A stretch of 64,000 bases of DNA from Paenibacillus sp. FSL H3-0469 (GCF_038051945.1 NZ_CP150302.1:682001-746000); one strand, 5' to 3'; positions 1 to 9,711 are shown, counted from the stretch's first letter. Program-made: numbers and translations. Notes: generated by a model not told the origin, from the sequence alone.

Positions 1-2
1 AA

Positions 3-2912
3 GAGAGCCTGTCCTCACCGGAAGCCCAGGTGATGGTGGTCTCCGGCGACAAGGAGAGAATTATTCAGGCATTCACCGGGACAGCGGGACAGCCGAAGCG
101 CCAGCTAAGACAGCCGGAAGGCTGCGATAGCGCCGCGCATGCGGTTACCGGACGGAGCCGTCAACTGGAGGAGGCACTCATCGGGATTATGGCAGAGATC
201 CTTAAGAGCGACCGGAATGAGATTCACCGGGAGTCCGACCTTGCTGAGCTCGGATTCGATTCCATCTCGTTCACCGAGCTGTCGAATGCCGTTAACCGCA
301 CGCTTGGGGTGGAAATCACACCTACGCTGTTCTTTGAGCAGTCTACACCAGCTGCAATTGCGGAAGCGGTCTACGGGGAGTTCCGGTCCGCGGTAGACCG
401 GTATTTTGCGCCGGAGGAGGAGCTTAAGACCGGTCATCTGACGGTTCAAGCGAAGCAATCAGAGTCTGAGCAATCCGCCCTTAAGGCTCAGGCTGCCTTC
501 AGACTGATGCACCCTGAACCGGGTACTGGGGCAGCCCAGGCTCTGCAATCAGCGAGTTCAGCCGCACAGCCGGGACAGACTACGGGTGTTCTGCCCGGTG
601 CCAGAGAGCCTATCGCCATCGTGGGCATGAGCGGGATGATGCCCGGAGCAGACGACCTGGAGCAGTTCTGGTCCAATCTGGCGGCACAGAAGGATATGGT
701 CACTACCATTCCCGAAGACCGCTGGAGCTGGCAGGAACGGTACGGTGATCCGCGCCGGGAGGCCGGGAGAACAGATGTTAAATACGGTGCATTCCTGAAG
801 CGCATTGATACGTTTGATCCGTTATTCTTCGGTATTTCACCAGTGGAGGCGGAGAAAATGGACCCGCAGGAGAGACATATGCTTCAGACCGTATGGCATA
901 CGCTGGAGAATGCGGGCTACAAGCCGGAGACGCTGTCGGGTACCCGGACCTCGGTGTTCATCGGGGTATCGAACGGGGATTATCAGGAACTGCTTCTTAA
1001 GGAGGAGATAGCCACTACACTGACCCGCACGATGCTGACCAACCGTATCTCCTATTTCTTCAATTGGAGCGGACCGAGCGAGCCGGTGGATACAGCCTGC
1101 TCCAGCTCACTGGTGGCAATCCACCGTGCGGTGGAGTCCATCTGGAATGAAGGCTGCCCTTATGCGGTAGCAGGCGGAATCAACCTGATTGCCAGCCCGA
1201 ACCTATTCATTGCGGGTGGAAGTCTGGGGATGCTCAGTAAGGACGGGAAATGCAAGACCTTCGACAAAGACGCCGACGGGTATGTACGGGGCGAAGGTGC
1301 GGGTGCGCTGCTGCTGAAGCCGTTGTCCGCCGCCGTCAGGGATAAGGACTATATTCACGGGGTGATCCGGGGAACTGCGGTCAATCACGGAGGGAAGTCG
1401 AATTCAATCACTTCGCCGCATGCCAAAGCCCAGGCTGAGGTAATTATCCGCGCCCATGCAGCGGCAGGGATAGACCCTTCCACGGTTACTTACATCGAGA
1501 CACACGGTACAGGCACCAGCCTGGGCGATCCGATTGAGGTCGAAGGATTGAAGAAAGCCTTCAAAGCCCTTTACCAGCAGTGGGGCAAGCCTGAATCCGA
1601 GCTGCCGCAATGTGTAATCGGTTCGGTTAAAACGGCGATTGGCCATCTGGAATCAGCGGCGGGCATCGCGGGTGTCAGCAAAGTGCTGCTGTCGATGAAG
1701 CACGGGAGCATTCCGGGAAACATCCATTTTGAGGAGTTGAACCCCTATATCAAGCTGGAGGGCAGCGGGCTTAGCATTGCGGAGCACACGGTTCCATGGA
1801 AGCCGCTTACCGGCAGCCGGGACAGCGTCATTCCGCGCAGGGCAGGTGTCAGCGCATTCGGCGTAGGCGGGAGCAATGCCCATATCGTGCTGGAGGAATA
1901 CCGCAACCCGCCGGCGGAGGTCCCTGAACAGGGCCGCAACCCGCACATCATTATTCTCTCTGCCAAAAGCGGGACCAGCCTCAGGGAAAACAGCCGCAGG
2001 TTACAGGCCTACATTGCCCGCATGTTGACAGCTGAAGCGGCCAGTCCTGCGCTGAATAACAATATCCACAGCATCGAGACATGCCTGCTGCGGGACGTCA
2101 CCGCCTTATTCAGAGAAGTGATGGCGCTTGACGGGGAGGAAATTGATCCGGGAGCGGAGCTTGAGGAATACGGGCTGGATGCGGTCAAGACACTGCAGCT
2201 TCTGGAGCTGCTGAGGGACAAATTCGGACTTGAGTTCAAGGATGCCGTCTACGGCTTCTCTTCACTTGGCAGTCTGGTGATGTTCCTGATGCAGCACGAT
2301 CCTTCGGGGATCAGCAACTATTATGAGCTGCGGTACCATACAGTTCTCCCTGAAGAAAAGGTCTGCCTGCATGACAGTCTGACTCTGGAGCAGCTGGCCT
2401 ACAATCTTCAGACCGGACGCGCCGAGATGACGGAGCGGCTGGCTATTGTGGCGGACAGTCTGAGCATGCTGCACGGGAAGCTGGAGGCCTACCTGTCCGG
2501 GCGTCAAGGCCAGTCCGGCATCTACGAAGGGCAGAGCAGCCAGCGCTCGGCGCTCAGCCAGCTGTTCGACGGCGAGGAGAGCCGCCTGTTCCTAAGTGAG
2601 CTGCTGCTTGCCCGGAGACTGGATAAGCTGGCGCAGCTCTGGGTGCAGGGAGTATCCATCGACTGGAGCAGCTGGTACCCGCAGCCTATGCGCAAGACAC
2701 CGCTGCCCGAATATGCTTTTGACGAAGAACGTTATTGGCTGCCAAGTCCGGTGAAAGCTCCTGAAGGAGAAGCGCCTGTCCTGCCCGCCTTCACTGAAGA
2801 AGCATCCGAAGTCTTGGACGATAACCAGCTGCTGATGTGGCTGAACAAGCTGCATAACAGGGAAATAAGCGCCGAGAATCTAAATCTGTTAGTGGGGGAT
2901 CTCCTGGAATGA
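3..2912 (+). CDS. trans-AT PKS module, 3' end: ACP - KS - phosphosite-less ACP-like domain - C-terminal docking helix (partial)
   Basis: The reading frame is open to the left edge, so this is the C-terminal end of a larger polyketide synthase. Numbering from the ATG at 30, an ACP comes first, with its phosphopantetheine serine near residue 78 (GFDSIS). A complete ketosynthase follows (about 190-620) with the active-site Cys near 357 (DTACSSS) and the two catalytic His near 492 (ETHGTGT) and 539 (IGHLESA), so it should condense. No AT domain is present, as expected for a trans-AT system. Between the KS and its usual C-terminal flanking segment (ending in DEERYWLP) sits an ACP-like fold in which the serine is replaced by Ala at residue 718. 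The last 30 residues look like a C-terminal docking helix that would pair with the N-terminus of the next protein, which overlaps by 4 bases. KS and ACP calls are firm; the docking role is inferred. Confidence 0.93.
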   Translation, partial: ESLSSPEAQVMVVSGDKERIIQAFTGTAGQPKRQLRQPEGCDSAAHAVTGRSRQLEEALIGIMAEILKSDRNEIHRESDLAELGFDSISFTELSNAVNRTLGVEITPTLFFEQSTPAAIAEAVYGEFRSAVDRYFAPEEELKTGHLTVQAKQSESEQSALKAQAAFRLMHPEPGTGAAQALQSASSAAQPGQTTGVLPGAREPIAIVGMSGMMPGADDLEQFWSNLAAQKDMVTTIPEDRWSWQERYGDPRREAGRTDVKYGAFLKRIDTFDPLFFGISPVEAEKMDPQERHMLQTVWHTLENAGYKPETLSGTRTSVFIGVSNGDYQELLLKEEIATTLTRTMLTNRISYFFNWSGPSEPVDTACSSSLVAIHRAVESIWNEGCPYAVAGGINLIASPNLFIAGGSLGMLSKDGKCKTFDKDADGYVRGEGAGALLLKPLSAAVRDKDYIHGVIRGTAVNHGGKSNSITSPHAKAQAEVIIRAHAAAGIDPSTVTYIETHGTGTSLGDPIEVEGLKKAFKALYQQWGKPESELPQCVIGSVKTAIGHLESAAGIAGVSKVLLSMKHGSIPGNIHFEELNPYIKLEGSGLSIAEHTVPWKPLTGSRDSVIPRRAGVSAFGVGGSNAHIVLEEYRNPPAEVPEQGRNPHIIILSAKSGTSLRENSRRLQAYIARMLTAEAASPALNNNIHSIETCLLRDVTALFREVMALDGEEIDPGAELEEYGLDAVKTLQLLELLRDKFGLEFKDAVYGFSSLGSLVMFLMQHDPSGISNYYELRYHTVLPEEKVCLHDSLTLEQLAYNLQTGRAEMTERLAIVADSLSMLHGKLEAYLSGRQGQSGIYEGQSSQRSALSQLFDGEESRLFLSELLLARRLDKLAQLWVQGVSIDWSSWYPQPMRKTPLPEYAFDEERYWLPSPVKAPEGEAPVLPAFTEEASEVLDDNQLLMWLNKLHNREISAENLNLLVGDLLE

Positions 2913-5479
2913 GCACCTATTCGAGAATGCAGCTGTTGAAGCTGGTAGAGAATCAGCAAATGTCACCGGAGGAAGCGTTGAAAATCATTAGAGAGAGCAG
3001 CACGCGGCCTTCCGGTATGCCGGTACAGCCGCCGCAGAAGATGCAGGAGGAGCCGCTATATGGAGCAGCCTCGCCCCCTGCGCCAGCGGAGCGGCTGAGT
3101 TCGGCCGGATCATTGAATAAGCTGCTGGCAGAGGGGGTATCTGCGCTGCTGAAGGTACCGGCAGACAAAATCCGCCCGGATGACGACTGGAAGAGCTTCG
3201 GGTTCGATTCTATCAGCTTCACGGGCTTTCACAGCTTTTTGACCGAACGCCTGGGGTTCAGCTTTCCGCTGGACAGTTTCTTTGAATACAGCACGATCAA
3301 CAGCTTAAGCGGATATTTGCTCGCTTCCTTTCCCGAAGCAGCAGTTCAGGGCCTCAGCGGAACAACCAATGTACAGGACAAGGAGCAAGTTAGCTCTCCA
3401 AATTACCAGCCTGAAGAGAGCCCGCGGGCCCCGCAGGATTCCCTGTGGCTGGTCAACAGCGCGGACCGCTTTTTCCTTGACTTCTGGAGCAAGCTTGACG
3501 GCTCTTCCGCAGCCTCGGCCAAGACAGGTTATCAAACGCTGTCTGTATCCGAGCTGGATCGTGTGCCGCACAAATATATACAAGTATTGGTCAATACCTC
3601 CGCCGGACAGAAAATAGAAGCGGTGATCTCGGGGAAGGGCAAGCCGCTGGTGATTGTCGGCGGGGTGGGGATGGCCTCGCCGATGATTCTGCATCAGCTT
3701 GATTATTTCTCCAGCCGCTGCCGGGTCATTAGCATTCATAATCCGGGCTGCGGTCTCAGTGAGGCTATTGATAATTACTCGTTGGAGCATAGGGTCCAGG
3801 TGATTGCCGAAGTATTGGACCGGCTGGGAGTGACGGAAGCGGCGGATGTGATCGGCATATCCTGGGGAGGGCTGATCGGACAAACGTTCAGTGTCATGTA
3901 CCCGCAGCGGGTCTCCAGTCTTATTCTGGTCAGCTCCATCTATGAAATCGTCAATGAGAATCCGCAGATGAACGCCGACTCGGCCATGCGCAAGGATTTG
4001 GAAGCCGTCGACCACGGGCTCGATTCACTGGAACTGATGGAATACGGGAAGAGCATCGACAAGCAGATTTTCACGAAGTATATGGAATATTATCTGCCCG
4101 ACAATCACCGCAGCTACTCTACTGCCGGACTGCTCGGCCGTATCCGGGTGCCGGTACTGATCGTCTGCGGCAGGAAAGACACCATTATCAATACCCGGCA
4201 ATCTGCAGAAATGGCAGCTGCCATCCCTGGTGCCCATAGTCTGGAGCTGGCGGATGCTGCCCATTTCCTGTTCATGACGCATCATGGCGAACTTAACCGG
4301 GCTGTGGAAGAGTTCATCTTCCCGGCGGAACCCGCTCCCTTCCGTCTGCAGGACAACAGCGCGCTCCTGAAGGACAAGGAGGAACTGCACCTGTCGGAGC
4401 TGGATATAAAAGGAATTGAAGGCTATGCCGGTCTGGAGGATCGCCTGAATGAATTGTGCATGAGCTATGCCTACAGGTATATCAGTCAATGCGGCTTCGA
4501 TACTTCGCCTGGGGCAGTCCATGACCGGACCGTCTGGGTGAAGCAGTTGAAGCTTCTCCCGGCATATAGCCGGCTGCTGGATTGTATGATCGGCATGCTG
4601 GCAGAGGATGGGGTGGTCAGACTGCTCGGCAGCCGTCTGCAATTCATCAAGCCCGAAGCGGAGATTCCTGAACCGCAGAAGTTATACGAGGCTTGTCTGG
4701 AGGATTATCCCGAATTCCGGGGAATGCTCCGGTTCCTGGATTATTGCTGCGCCAATTATAAGGAGGCCCTCAGCGGGGCCATCCCGCCGGTCAGTGTACT
4801 TTTTCCCAAAGGCAGCGCGGATGCACTGGAGCAGAGCAACCGGGATACGGCAGAGCATGGAAGGGAGCGGGTCTATGCCAGGGTAACACATGATATTCTT
4901 GCTTCCTTAATCTCTAAAGCCCGCAGCGGCAAGCCGGTTCATATCCTCGAGATTGGCGGCGGGACCGGCTTGTTGACCCGTCAGCTGCTCGATCTGGCCG
5001 CACTGCCGAATGTGAATTACTGCTTCACGGATATAGGGGAATATTTCATTACCAAAGCGAAGGATAATCCCGACTTCCACGCGCTGCATTTCAGCACCTT
5101 CGATATCAGCAGCAATCCGGCAGATCAGGGCCTTGCACTGCACAGCTTTGATGCTGTGGTTGGGCTGAATGTAGTCCATGCAACAAGAGATATAGGCGTG
5201 ACACTGGAGCACCTCCGGCAGGTGCTTGTACCGGGTGGTCTGCTGATGCTGATCGAGGCCTGCCAGCGGCGGCGCTGGGTGGATATGGTCTGGGGGCTTG
5301 CCGAAGGCTGGTGGCTGTTCGAGGACCGGAAGCTGCGCGATAGCTCTCCGATCATAGACCCGTATGCCTGGGAGCAGGCATTCGCAGATGCGGGCTACAG
5401 GGACATTCATCTCCTGCCGGGAGACGATGAACGGCGCTTTATGGCGGACTGTATTCTCATCGCGGGACACAGACGGTAA
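2909..5479 (+). CDS. PKS termination protein: docking helix - ACP - alpha/beta hydrolase (thioesterase) - SAM methyltransferase
   Basis: The start overlaps the preceding PKS stop (ATGA). The first 30 residues look like an N-terminal docking segment. An ACP follows with its serine near residue 101 (GFDSISF). An alpha/beta hydrolase fold occupies about 215-475: nucleophile Ser near 318 in GISWGG, an Asp in CGRKDT, a His in DAAHFL. The last about 180 residues form a class I methyltransferase with the SAM loop LEIGGGTG near 680 and the later LVPGGLL strand. This is probably the end of the assembly line: the ACP receives the full chain from the upstream KS and the hydrolase releases it. The methyltransferase could methylate the terminal carboxyl or a nearby hydroxyl, or act on the ACP-bound chain before release; its final position after the thioesterase-like domain is unusual. 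It has the WWLFED-type segment often found in PKS methyltransferases. Confidence 0.9.
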   Translation: MSTYSRMQLLKLVENQQMSPEEALKIIRESSTRPSGMPVQPPQKMQEEPLYGAASPPAPAERLSSAGSLNKLLAEGVSALLKVPADKIRPDDDWKSFGFDSISFTGFHSFLTERLGFSFPLDSFFEYSTINSLSGYLLASFPEAAVQGLSGTTNVQDKEQVSSPNYQPEESPRAPQDSLWLVNSADRFFLDFWSKLDGSSAASAKTGYQTLSVSELDRVPHKYIQVLVNTSAGQKIEAVISGKGKPLVIVGGVGMASPMILHQLDYFSSRCRVISIHNPGCGLSEAIDNYSLEHRVQVIAEVLDRLGVTEAADVIGISWGGLIGQTFSVMYPQRVSSLILVSSIYEIVNENPQMNADSAMRKDLEAVDHGLDSLELMEYGKSIDKQIFTKYMEYYLPDNHRSYSTAGLLGRIRVPVLIVCGRKDTIINTRQSAEMAAAIPGAHSLELADAAHFLFMTHHGELNRAVEEFIFPAEPAPFRLQDNSALLKDKEELHLSELDIKGIEGYAGLEDRLNELCMSYAYRYISQCGFDTSPGAVHDRTVWVKQLKLLPAYSRLLDCMIGMLAEDGVVRLLGSRLQFIKPEAEIPEPQKLYEACLEDYPEFRGMLRFLDYCCANYKEALSGAIPPVSVLFPKGSADALEQSNRDTAEHGRERVYARVTHDILASLISKARSGKPVHILEIGGGTGLLTRQLLDLAALPNVNYCFTDIGEYFITKAKDNPDFHALHFSTFDISSNPADQGLALHSFDAVVGLNVVHATRDIGVTLEHLRQVLVPGGLLMLIEACQRRRWVDMVWGLAEGWWLFEDRKLRDSSPIIDPYAWEQAFADAGYRDIHLLPGDDERRFMADCILIAGHRR

Positions 5480-5509
5480 ATATACTATAAATTGAAACAA
5501 AAATTAACA

Positions 5510-5568
5510 TTATACAGCATAAACATTCATTGACAGTCAGAGAACGAGTAGATGATAATTTAGTAGAT
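5510..5568 (+). promoter_or_regulatory. Sigma-A-type promoter of the trans-acting PKS gene operon (repeat copy 1)
   Basis: TTGACA at 5530-5535 and GATAAT at 5554-5559 are separated by 18 bases in an AT-rich gap between the PKS and the hydrolase gene. Just upstream is the imperfect inverted repeat TTAT-ACAGC-ATAA (5510-5522). Nearly the same block, including the 20 or so bases before the -35, recurs at 40865-40925 ahead of the paralogous AT gene, which argues that it is functional. Confidence 0.7.
5510..5568 (+). repeat. Promoter repeat, copy 1 (partner at 40865-40925)
   Basis: A roughly 60-bp near-identical direct repeat 35 kb apart. It is part of a larger homology that also covers the malonyltransferase domain and the PPTase, indicating duplication of a segment of the trans-AT cluster. 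Confidence 0.8.
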
Positions 5569-5621
5569 TAGTAGTGAAAATTCTGGAAAATATGACACAG
5601 CAAATCTTCAAGGAGGCGGGC

Positions 5622-6299
5622 ATGGAAGCGACCTATGATCTGTTTACGCTTAAAACGCAGTGCATGACTTTTTTTAACTACGCTTATCTCGGTATTGACA
5701 AGACCTCCCGCAAAGCTTTTGTGGTTGATCCGTCCTGGGATGTATCGCAGATGATCCGTATTTTGGAGTCACATGACGCCTCGCTTGAGGCTGTGCTGCT
5801 GACCCACTCTCATTTTGACCACACCAATATGGTAAAGAAGCTCGAAAGGCTCTACCGTCCCACCGTCTATATCTCCAAAACAGAGGCGGACTACTATAAA
5901 TACCGCTGCAACCGGCTCAGAACCGTTGAAGACATGGACCGGATTCACATTGGAGATTCAGCAATCACCTGTCTAGTGACCCCCGGGCACACCCCGGGCA
6001 GCGTCTGTTACTGGGGCGAAGACCATCTGTTCTCCGGCGATACGGTATTTATCGAAGGCTGCGGCTTATGCGACAGCGACGGCGGTTCGGCAGAGGATAT
6101 GTTCTACAGCATCCACCGGCTGATCCGGCTGATTCCGCCAAGCGCACAGGTATTCCCGGGTCATTCCTTCGGTGATCCGCCGGGCAAAGAGATGAGCTAT
6201 CTTTACAAGAAGAATCTGTATTTTCAGATCGATGATATCAATCATTTTGTGAAATACAGGAACCGCAAGAATAATGCCAGAGTGTTTGATTTCAAATAA
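5622..6299 (+). CDS. Metallo-beta-lactamase-fold thioester hydrolase (PksB/BaeB-like)
   Basis: This 225-residue glyoxalase-II-like protein has the metal motif THSHFDHT, a later PGHTPGS histidine, the FSGDTVF aspartate and the FPGHS histidine. Stand-alone members of this family accompany trans-AT polyketide synthases and are thought to hydrolyse stalled acyl units from carrier proteins, but the exact role is not settled. I chose ATG 5622 because AGGAGG lies 5 bases upstream and the protein then begins like its relatives; GTG 5574 would add 16 residues without a convincing ribosome site. It is the first gene after the promoter and sits 28 bases before the AT fusion gene. Confidence 0.88.
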   Translation: MEATYDLFTLKTQCMTFFNYAYLGIDKTSRKAFVVDPSWDVSQMIRILESHDASLEAVLLTHSHFDHTNMVKKLERLYRPTVYISKTEADYYKYRCNRLRTVEDMDRIHIGDSAITCLVTPGHTPGSVCYWGEDHLFSGDTVFIEGCGLCDSDGGSAEDMFYSIHRLIRLIPPSAQVFPGHSFGDPPGKEMSYLYKKNLYFQIDDINHFVKYRNRKNNARVFDFK

Positions 6300-6327
6300 G
6301 CCGCTCCACATTCGGGAGGTACGGAAA

Positions 6328-9300
6328 ATGCACAGCGAAATGGTGTTTATGTTCTCCGGGCAAGGCTCACAGTACCACAAGATGGGGTATGAATTGTTCG
6401 AAAAGCAGCCGGTATTCCGTCAATCAATGGAGCGTCTGGACCGGATCTTTCATGAGCTGACCGGCAAAAGTGTGATTACAGAGCTGTATCTGGGCACAAA
6501 GCGCAAAGGCTCCAAGTTCGAAGATATTGTCTATTCCCATCCCGCAATCTTCATGGTTCAGTTTGCGCTGGCAGAAACATTGGCGGCAGAGGGCATCACC
6601 CCGCGCTATACACTGGGTGTCAGTCTTGGAGAGTATGTTGCGCTGGCAGTAGCTAAAGTGCTGACGCCGCAGCAGGCACTGGAGCTGATCGTGAAGCAAG
6701 TAGAGCTGCTCCGCGCAACCTGCACTACTGGTGCGATGATTGCCGTACTGGATCATGAACAGCTCTATCACGGGAACGCAGAGCTGAATACCCGCTCAGA
6801 GCTGATTGCGGTGAATTTCGACCAGCATTTCACCATTGCCTGCAGACGCGAGCAGGTTAAGGAAGTCCAGAAGTTCATCAAAGAGCGCGGCGTAGCCAGT
6901 CTGAAGCTGCCTGTGAACTATGCCTTTCACTCCTCATCCATCGACGGACTGGAGGAGCCTTACCGTACATATTTACAGAAGATAGAGTATAAGACTCCGG
7001 CCGGGGAAGTCACTTTGGTATCCTCTATGGCCGGAGGAATCGTGCAGAAGGTGGATGAATCGTTCCTGTGGGATGTGCTGAGGAAGCCGATGAACTTCCG
7101 GGGGGCACTTGAAAGTCTGGCTGCCGGAGGAGAGCGGTTCTTTCTTGATCTGGGTCCTTCCGGTACCCTGGAGAATTTCAGCAAATACATTCTGGGGAAA
7201 AAGCAGGCAGGGCAAGTCCGGTCCGTAATTACGCCGATGGGCAGTGAATGGAAGAAGCTGAATGAGCTCGTGGCTGATTGTACGCAAATGAACCTTGAGA
7301 AGGAGGCGGAGGAGCCGCTGATGAGCAAGAAAGCCTATTTATTTCCGGGGCAGGGTGCACAGTTCGTTGGCATGGGAGGCAGTCTGTTCCAAGAGTATCC
7401 CGAATATACAGCGATTGCGGACCGGGTGCTCGGTTATTCCATTGAAGAGCTGTGCCTTAGGAACAGCACTAAGCTGCTGGATACTACTGCTTATACGCAG
7501 CCTGCGCTCTATGTCGTTAATGTGCTGTCCTATCTTAAGGAATTACAGAAGGGAAGCGGAACACCGGATTTCGTAGCCGGGCATAGCCTGGGTGAGTACA
7601 GTGCGCTCTATGCGGCGGGTGTGTTCGATTTCGAGACTGGACTGAGAATTGTGCAGCAACGGGGCGCACTGATGAATTCAGCCACCGGCGGCGGCATGGC
7701 CGCAGTCATCGGGCTAACGGAGGAAGAGGTCCTGCGGATTCTAGCACAGAACAGTCTCGACCAGCTGGATGTGGCTAATCTTAATACACCTACGCAGATT
7801 GCTGTCTCCGGTCTGAAGGAGGATGTCGAAGCCGCCAAAGAAATCTTCGAGAAGAGCGGTGCTTCCGCTTATGTGATTCTGAATGTCAGCGGTGCTTTTC
7901 ATTCCCGGTATATGCGCCCTTCAGCGATGCAATTCCGGGAATTCCTCAGCCAGTTCGAGTTCGCGCCGCCGTCTATTCCGGTCATTGCCAACCTGACAGC
8001 CCGGCCGTACTCGGCAGACGGCGCTCTGCACTTTATGACCGAGCAGATGATCAGCAGTGTGAAATGGTCCGAATCTGTCCGTTATCTCATGGGCAGGCAC
8101 CCGGACATGGAGCTGACCCAGATCGGCCCGGGACATGTAATCGCAGGACTGGTCAGCAAAATTCAGCGCGAAGCCGGAGCGCTCATCGTCGATGATGCCG
8201 CCGAAGCGGCACTGGCCATCGCGGAAGCAGCCGCGACCGCCGAAGCAGATACGCTGCCGGATACGGATGACAAGGCTGCGGTTCCAGCCGTGGCTGTAAC
8301 GCCGGAAGCTGACGAGGCTGCGGAAATCTTGGAGGCTGCAGAAGCCGTGACGCAAGAGCAGCCAGCCCTTGGAGGAGCTCTCACCGGGACCGGGCTGGGA
8401 AGCCCGGTATTCAAACACCGGTACGGATTGGACTATGCATATCTGATGGGAGGCATGAATGACGGAATATCTTCACAGGAGCTGGTTGTGCAAGCCGGGA
8501 GAGCCGGCTGTCTCGCCTTTCTGGGAGCCGGCGGCATGAAGGCAGCGGAGCTTGGGAATGCAATCCGCCATATCCGCAGGGAACTCGGGGACAGCAAGCT
8601 TCTTGGGGTGTCAGTCACCTATCACGCGATCTATCCGCAGCAGGAGGAGCAGCTGATCGATCTCCTGCTCCAGGAGAAGATCAGGCTGGTTGAAGCATCC
8701 TCTTACCTCACCTTGACGCCAGCACTGATTAAATACCGTCTGCTGGGCCTTACACGGGCGGAGGATGGTACTGTGCAGAGCAGCCACAAGATCATCGCCA
8801 AGGTCTCGCGGCCCGACATTGCCTCCATGTTCATGTCGCCCGCTCCGGCCCGCATCGTGGACAAGCTGCTGGCACAGCGGCAGATTACGGCGGAGCAGGC
8901 GGAGCTGGCCCGGCTGGTTCCAGTTGCCGATGATCTCTGCGCGGCCGGAGATTCGGCCGGGCCGACGGATCAGGCCAACCTTCTGAGCCTGCTGCCGACG
9001 CTTATCCGGCTGAAGAAAGAGCTGGCGGTCACCTTCGCTCCGGTGAGCAGGATGCATATCGGCGCTGCCGGAGGCATCGGAACACCGGAAGCCGCCGCAG
9101 GACTGTTCCTGATGGGTGCGGATTTCATCCTGACCGGGTCGATTAATCAGTGTACGGTGGAGAGCGGCACCAGCCCGGAGGTCAAGGAGCTGCTGGCGCA
9201 GGTGAGTGTGTACGACATGGCATATGTGCCTTCCCGGGAGCTGTTCGAGCTGGGCGGCAAGGCCCAGGTGGTCAAGAAAGGGCTGTTCTTCCCGGCTAGA

Positions 9301-9711
9301 GCCAACAAATTATATGAGCTGTACCGCAGCACCGCCTCTATTCAGCAACTGGACAGCAAGACGAAGTCCCAGCTCGAAGACAAATACTTCGGCCGGCCTT
9401 TGGCGGATGTTCTGGAGTCCAGCCGCCAGGCGATGCCTCCAGAAGAACAGGCTGCTGTCCAGGCAGATCCGAAGCAGCAGCTTGCCGCCGTCTTCAAATG
9501 GTATATGACCCGGGCAAGAACATCCGCGATCTCCGGGGATTCGGGCAACAAGGTCAATTACAGCATCATGTGCGGCCCTGCTATGGGAGCCTTCAACCAA
9601 TGGGTGAAGGGAAGCCCGCTGGAAGTCTGGAGAAACCGCCGGGCCGGCGATATAGCGGTCAGGATAATGGACGGGGCAGCCCGGATTCTAAGAGGAGAGG
9701 GATACGAATGA
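6328..9711 (+). CDS. Trans-acting acylhydrolase - malonyltransferase - enoylreductase fusion (AH-AT-ER)
   Basis: The start at 6328 has GGGAGGT 7 bases upstream. Three domains are visible in 1127 residues. The first AT-like domain (about 1-310) has nucleophile Ser 99 in GVSLGEY and resembles the proofreading acylhydrolases of trans-AT systems. The second (about 335-620) starts with FPGQGAQF, has Ser 420 in GHSLGEYSA and FHSRYM later, and looks like the malonyl-CoA:ACP transferase that loads the PKS modules. After an Ala/Glu-rich linker (about 625-685) comes a PfaD-type FMN enoylreductase (about 690-1127) with GAAGGIGTP and GADFILTG. Equivalent fusions occur in bacillaene-type clusters. The second AT is a close paralogue of the separate gene at 40992. 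An AGGAGGCGGAG stretch just before the codon Met 332 resembles the ribosome site of that gene, suggesting that the fusion once was, or can still act as, a separate start. Confidence 0.93.
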   Translation: MHSEMVFMFSGQGSQYHKMGYELFEKQPVFRQSMERLDRIFHELTGKSVITELYLGTKRKGSKFEDIVYSHPAIFMVQFALAETLAAEGITPRYTLGVSLGEYVALAVAKVLTPQQALELIVKQVELLRATCTTGAMIAVLDHEQLYHGNAELNTRSELIAVNFDQHFTIACRREQVKEVQKFIKERGVASLKLPVNYAFHSSSIDGLEEPYRTYLQKIEYKTPAGEVTLVSSMAGGIVQKVDESFLWDVLRKPMNFRGALESLAAGGERFFLDLGPSGTLENFSKYILGKKQAGQVRSVITPMGSEWKKLNELVADCTQMNLEKEAEEPLMSKKAYLFPGQGAQFVGMGGSLFQEYPEYTAIADRVLGYSIEELCLRNSTKLLDTTAYTQPALYVVNVLSYLKELQKGSGTPDFVAGHSLGEYSALYAAGVFDFETGLRIVQQRGALMNSATGGGMAAVIGLTEEEVLRILAQNSLDQLDVANLNTPTQIAVSGLKEDVEAAKEIFEKSGASAYVILNVSGAFHSRYMRPSAMQFREFLSQFEFAPPSIPVIANLTARPYSADGALHFMTEQMISSVKWSESVRYLMGRHPDMELTQIGPGHVIAGLVSKIQREAGALIVDDAAEAALAIAEAAATAEADTLPDTDDKAAVPAVAVTPEADEAAEILEAAEAVTQEQPALGGALTGTGLGSPVFKHRYGLDYAYLMGGMNDGISSQELVVQAGRAGCLAFLGAGGMKAAELGNAIRHIRRELGDSKLLGVSVTYHAIYPQQEEQLIDLLLQEKIRLVEASSYLTLTPALIKYRLLGLTRAEDGTVQSSHKIIAKVSRPDIASMFMSPAPARIVDKLLAQRQITAEQAELARLVPVADDLCAAGDSAGPTDQANLLSLLPTLIRLKKELAVTFAPVSRMHIGAAGGIGTPEAAAGLFLMGADFILTGSINQCTVESGTSPEVKELLAQVSVYDMAYVPSRELFELGGKAQVVKKGLFFPARANKLYELYRSTASIQQLDSKTKSQLEDKYFGRPLADVLESSRQAMPPEEQAAVQADPKQQLAAVFKWYMTRARTSAISGDSGNKVNYSIMCGPAMGAFNQWVKGSPLEVWRNRRAGDIAVRIMDGAARILRGEGYE

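Noticed and set aside
7321..9711. Separate AT-ER gene starting inside the fusion gene
   Set aside because: The upstream frame is intact and continuous, so one fused protein is the simplest annotation; the internal site is reported as a finding.
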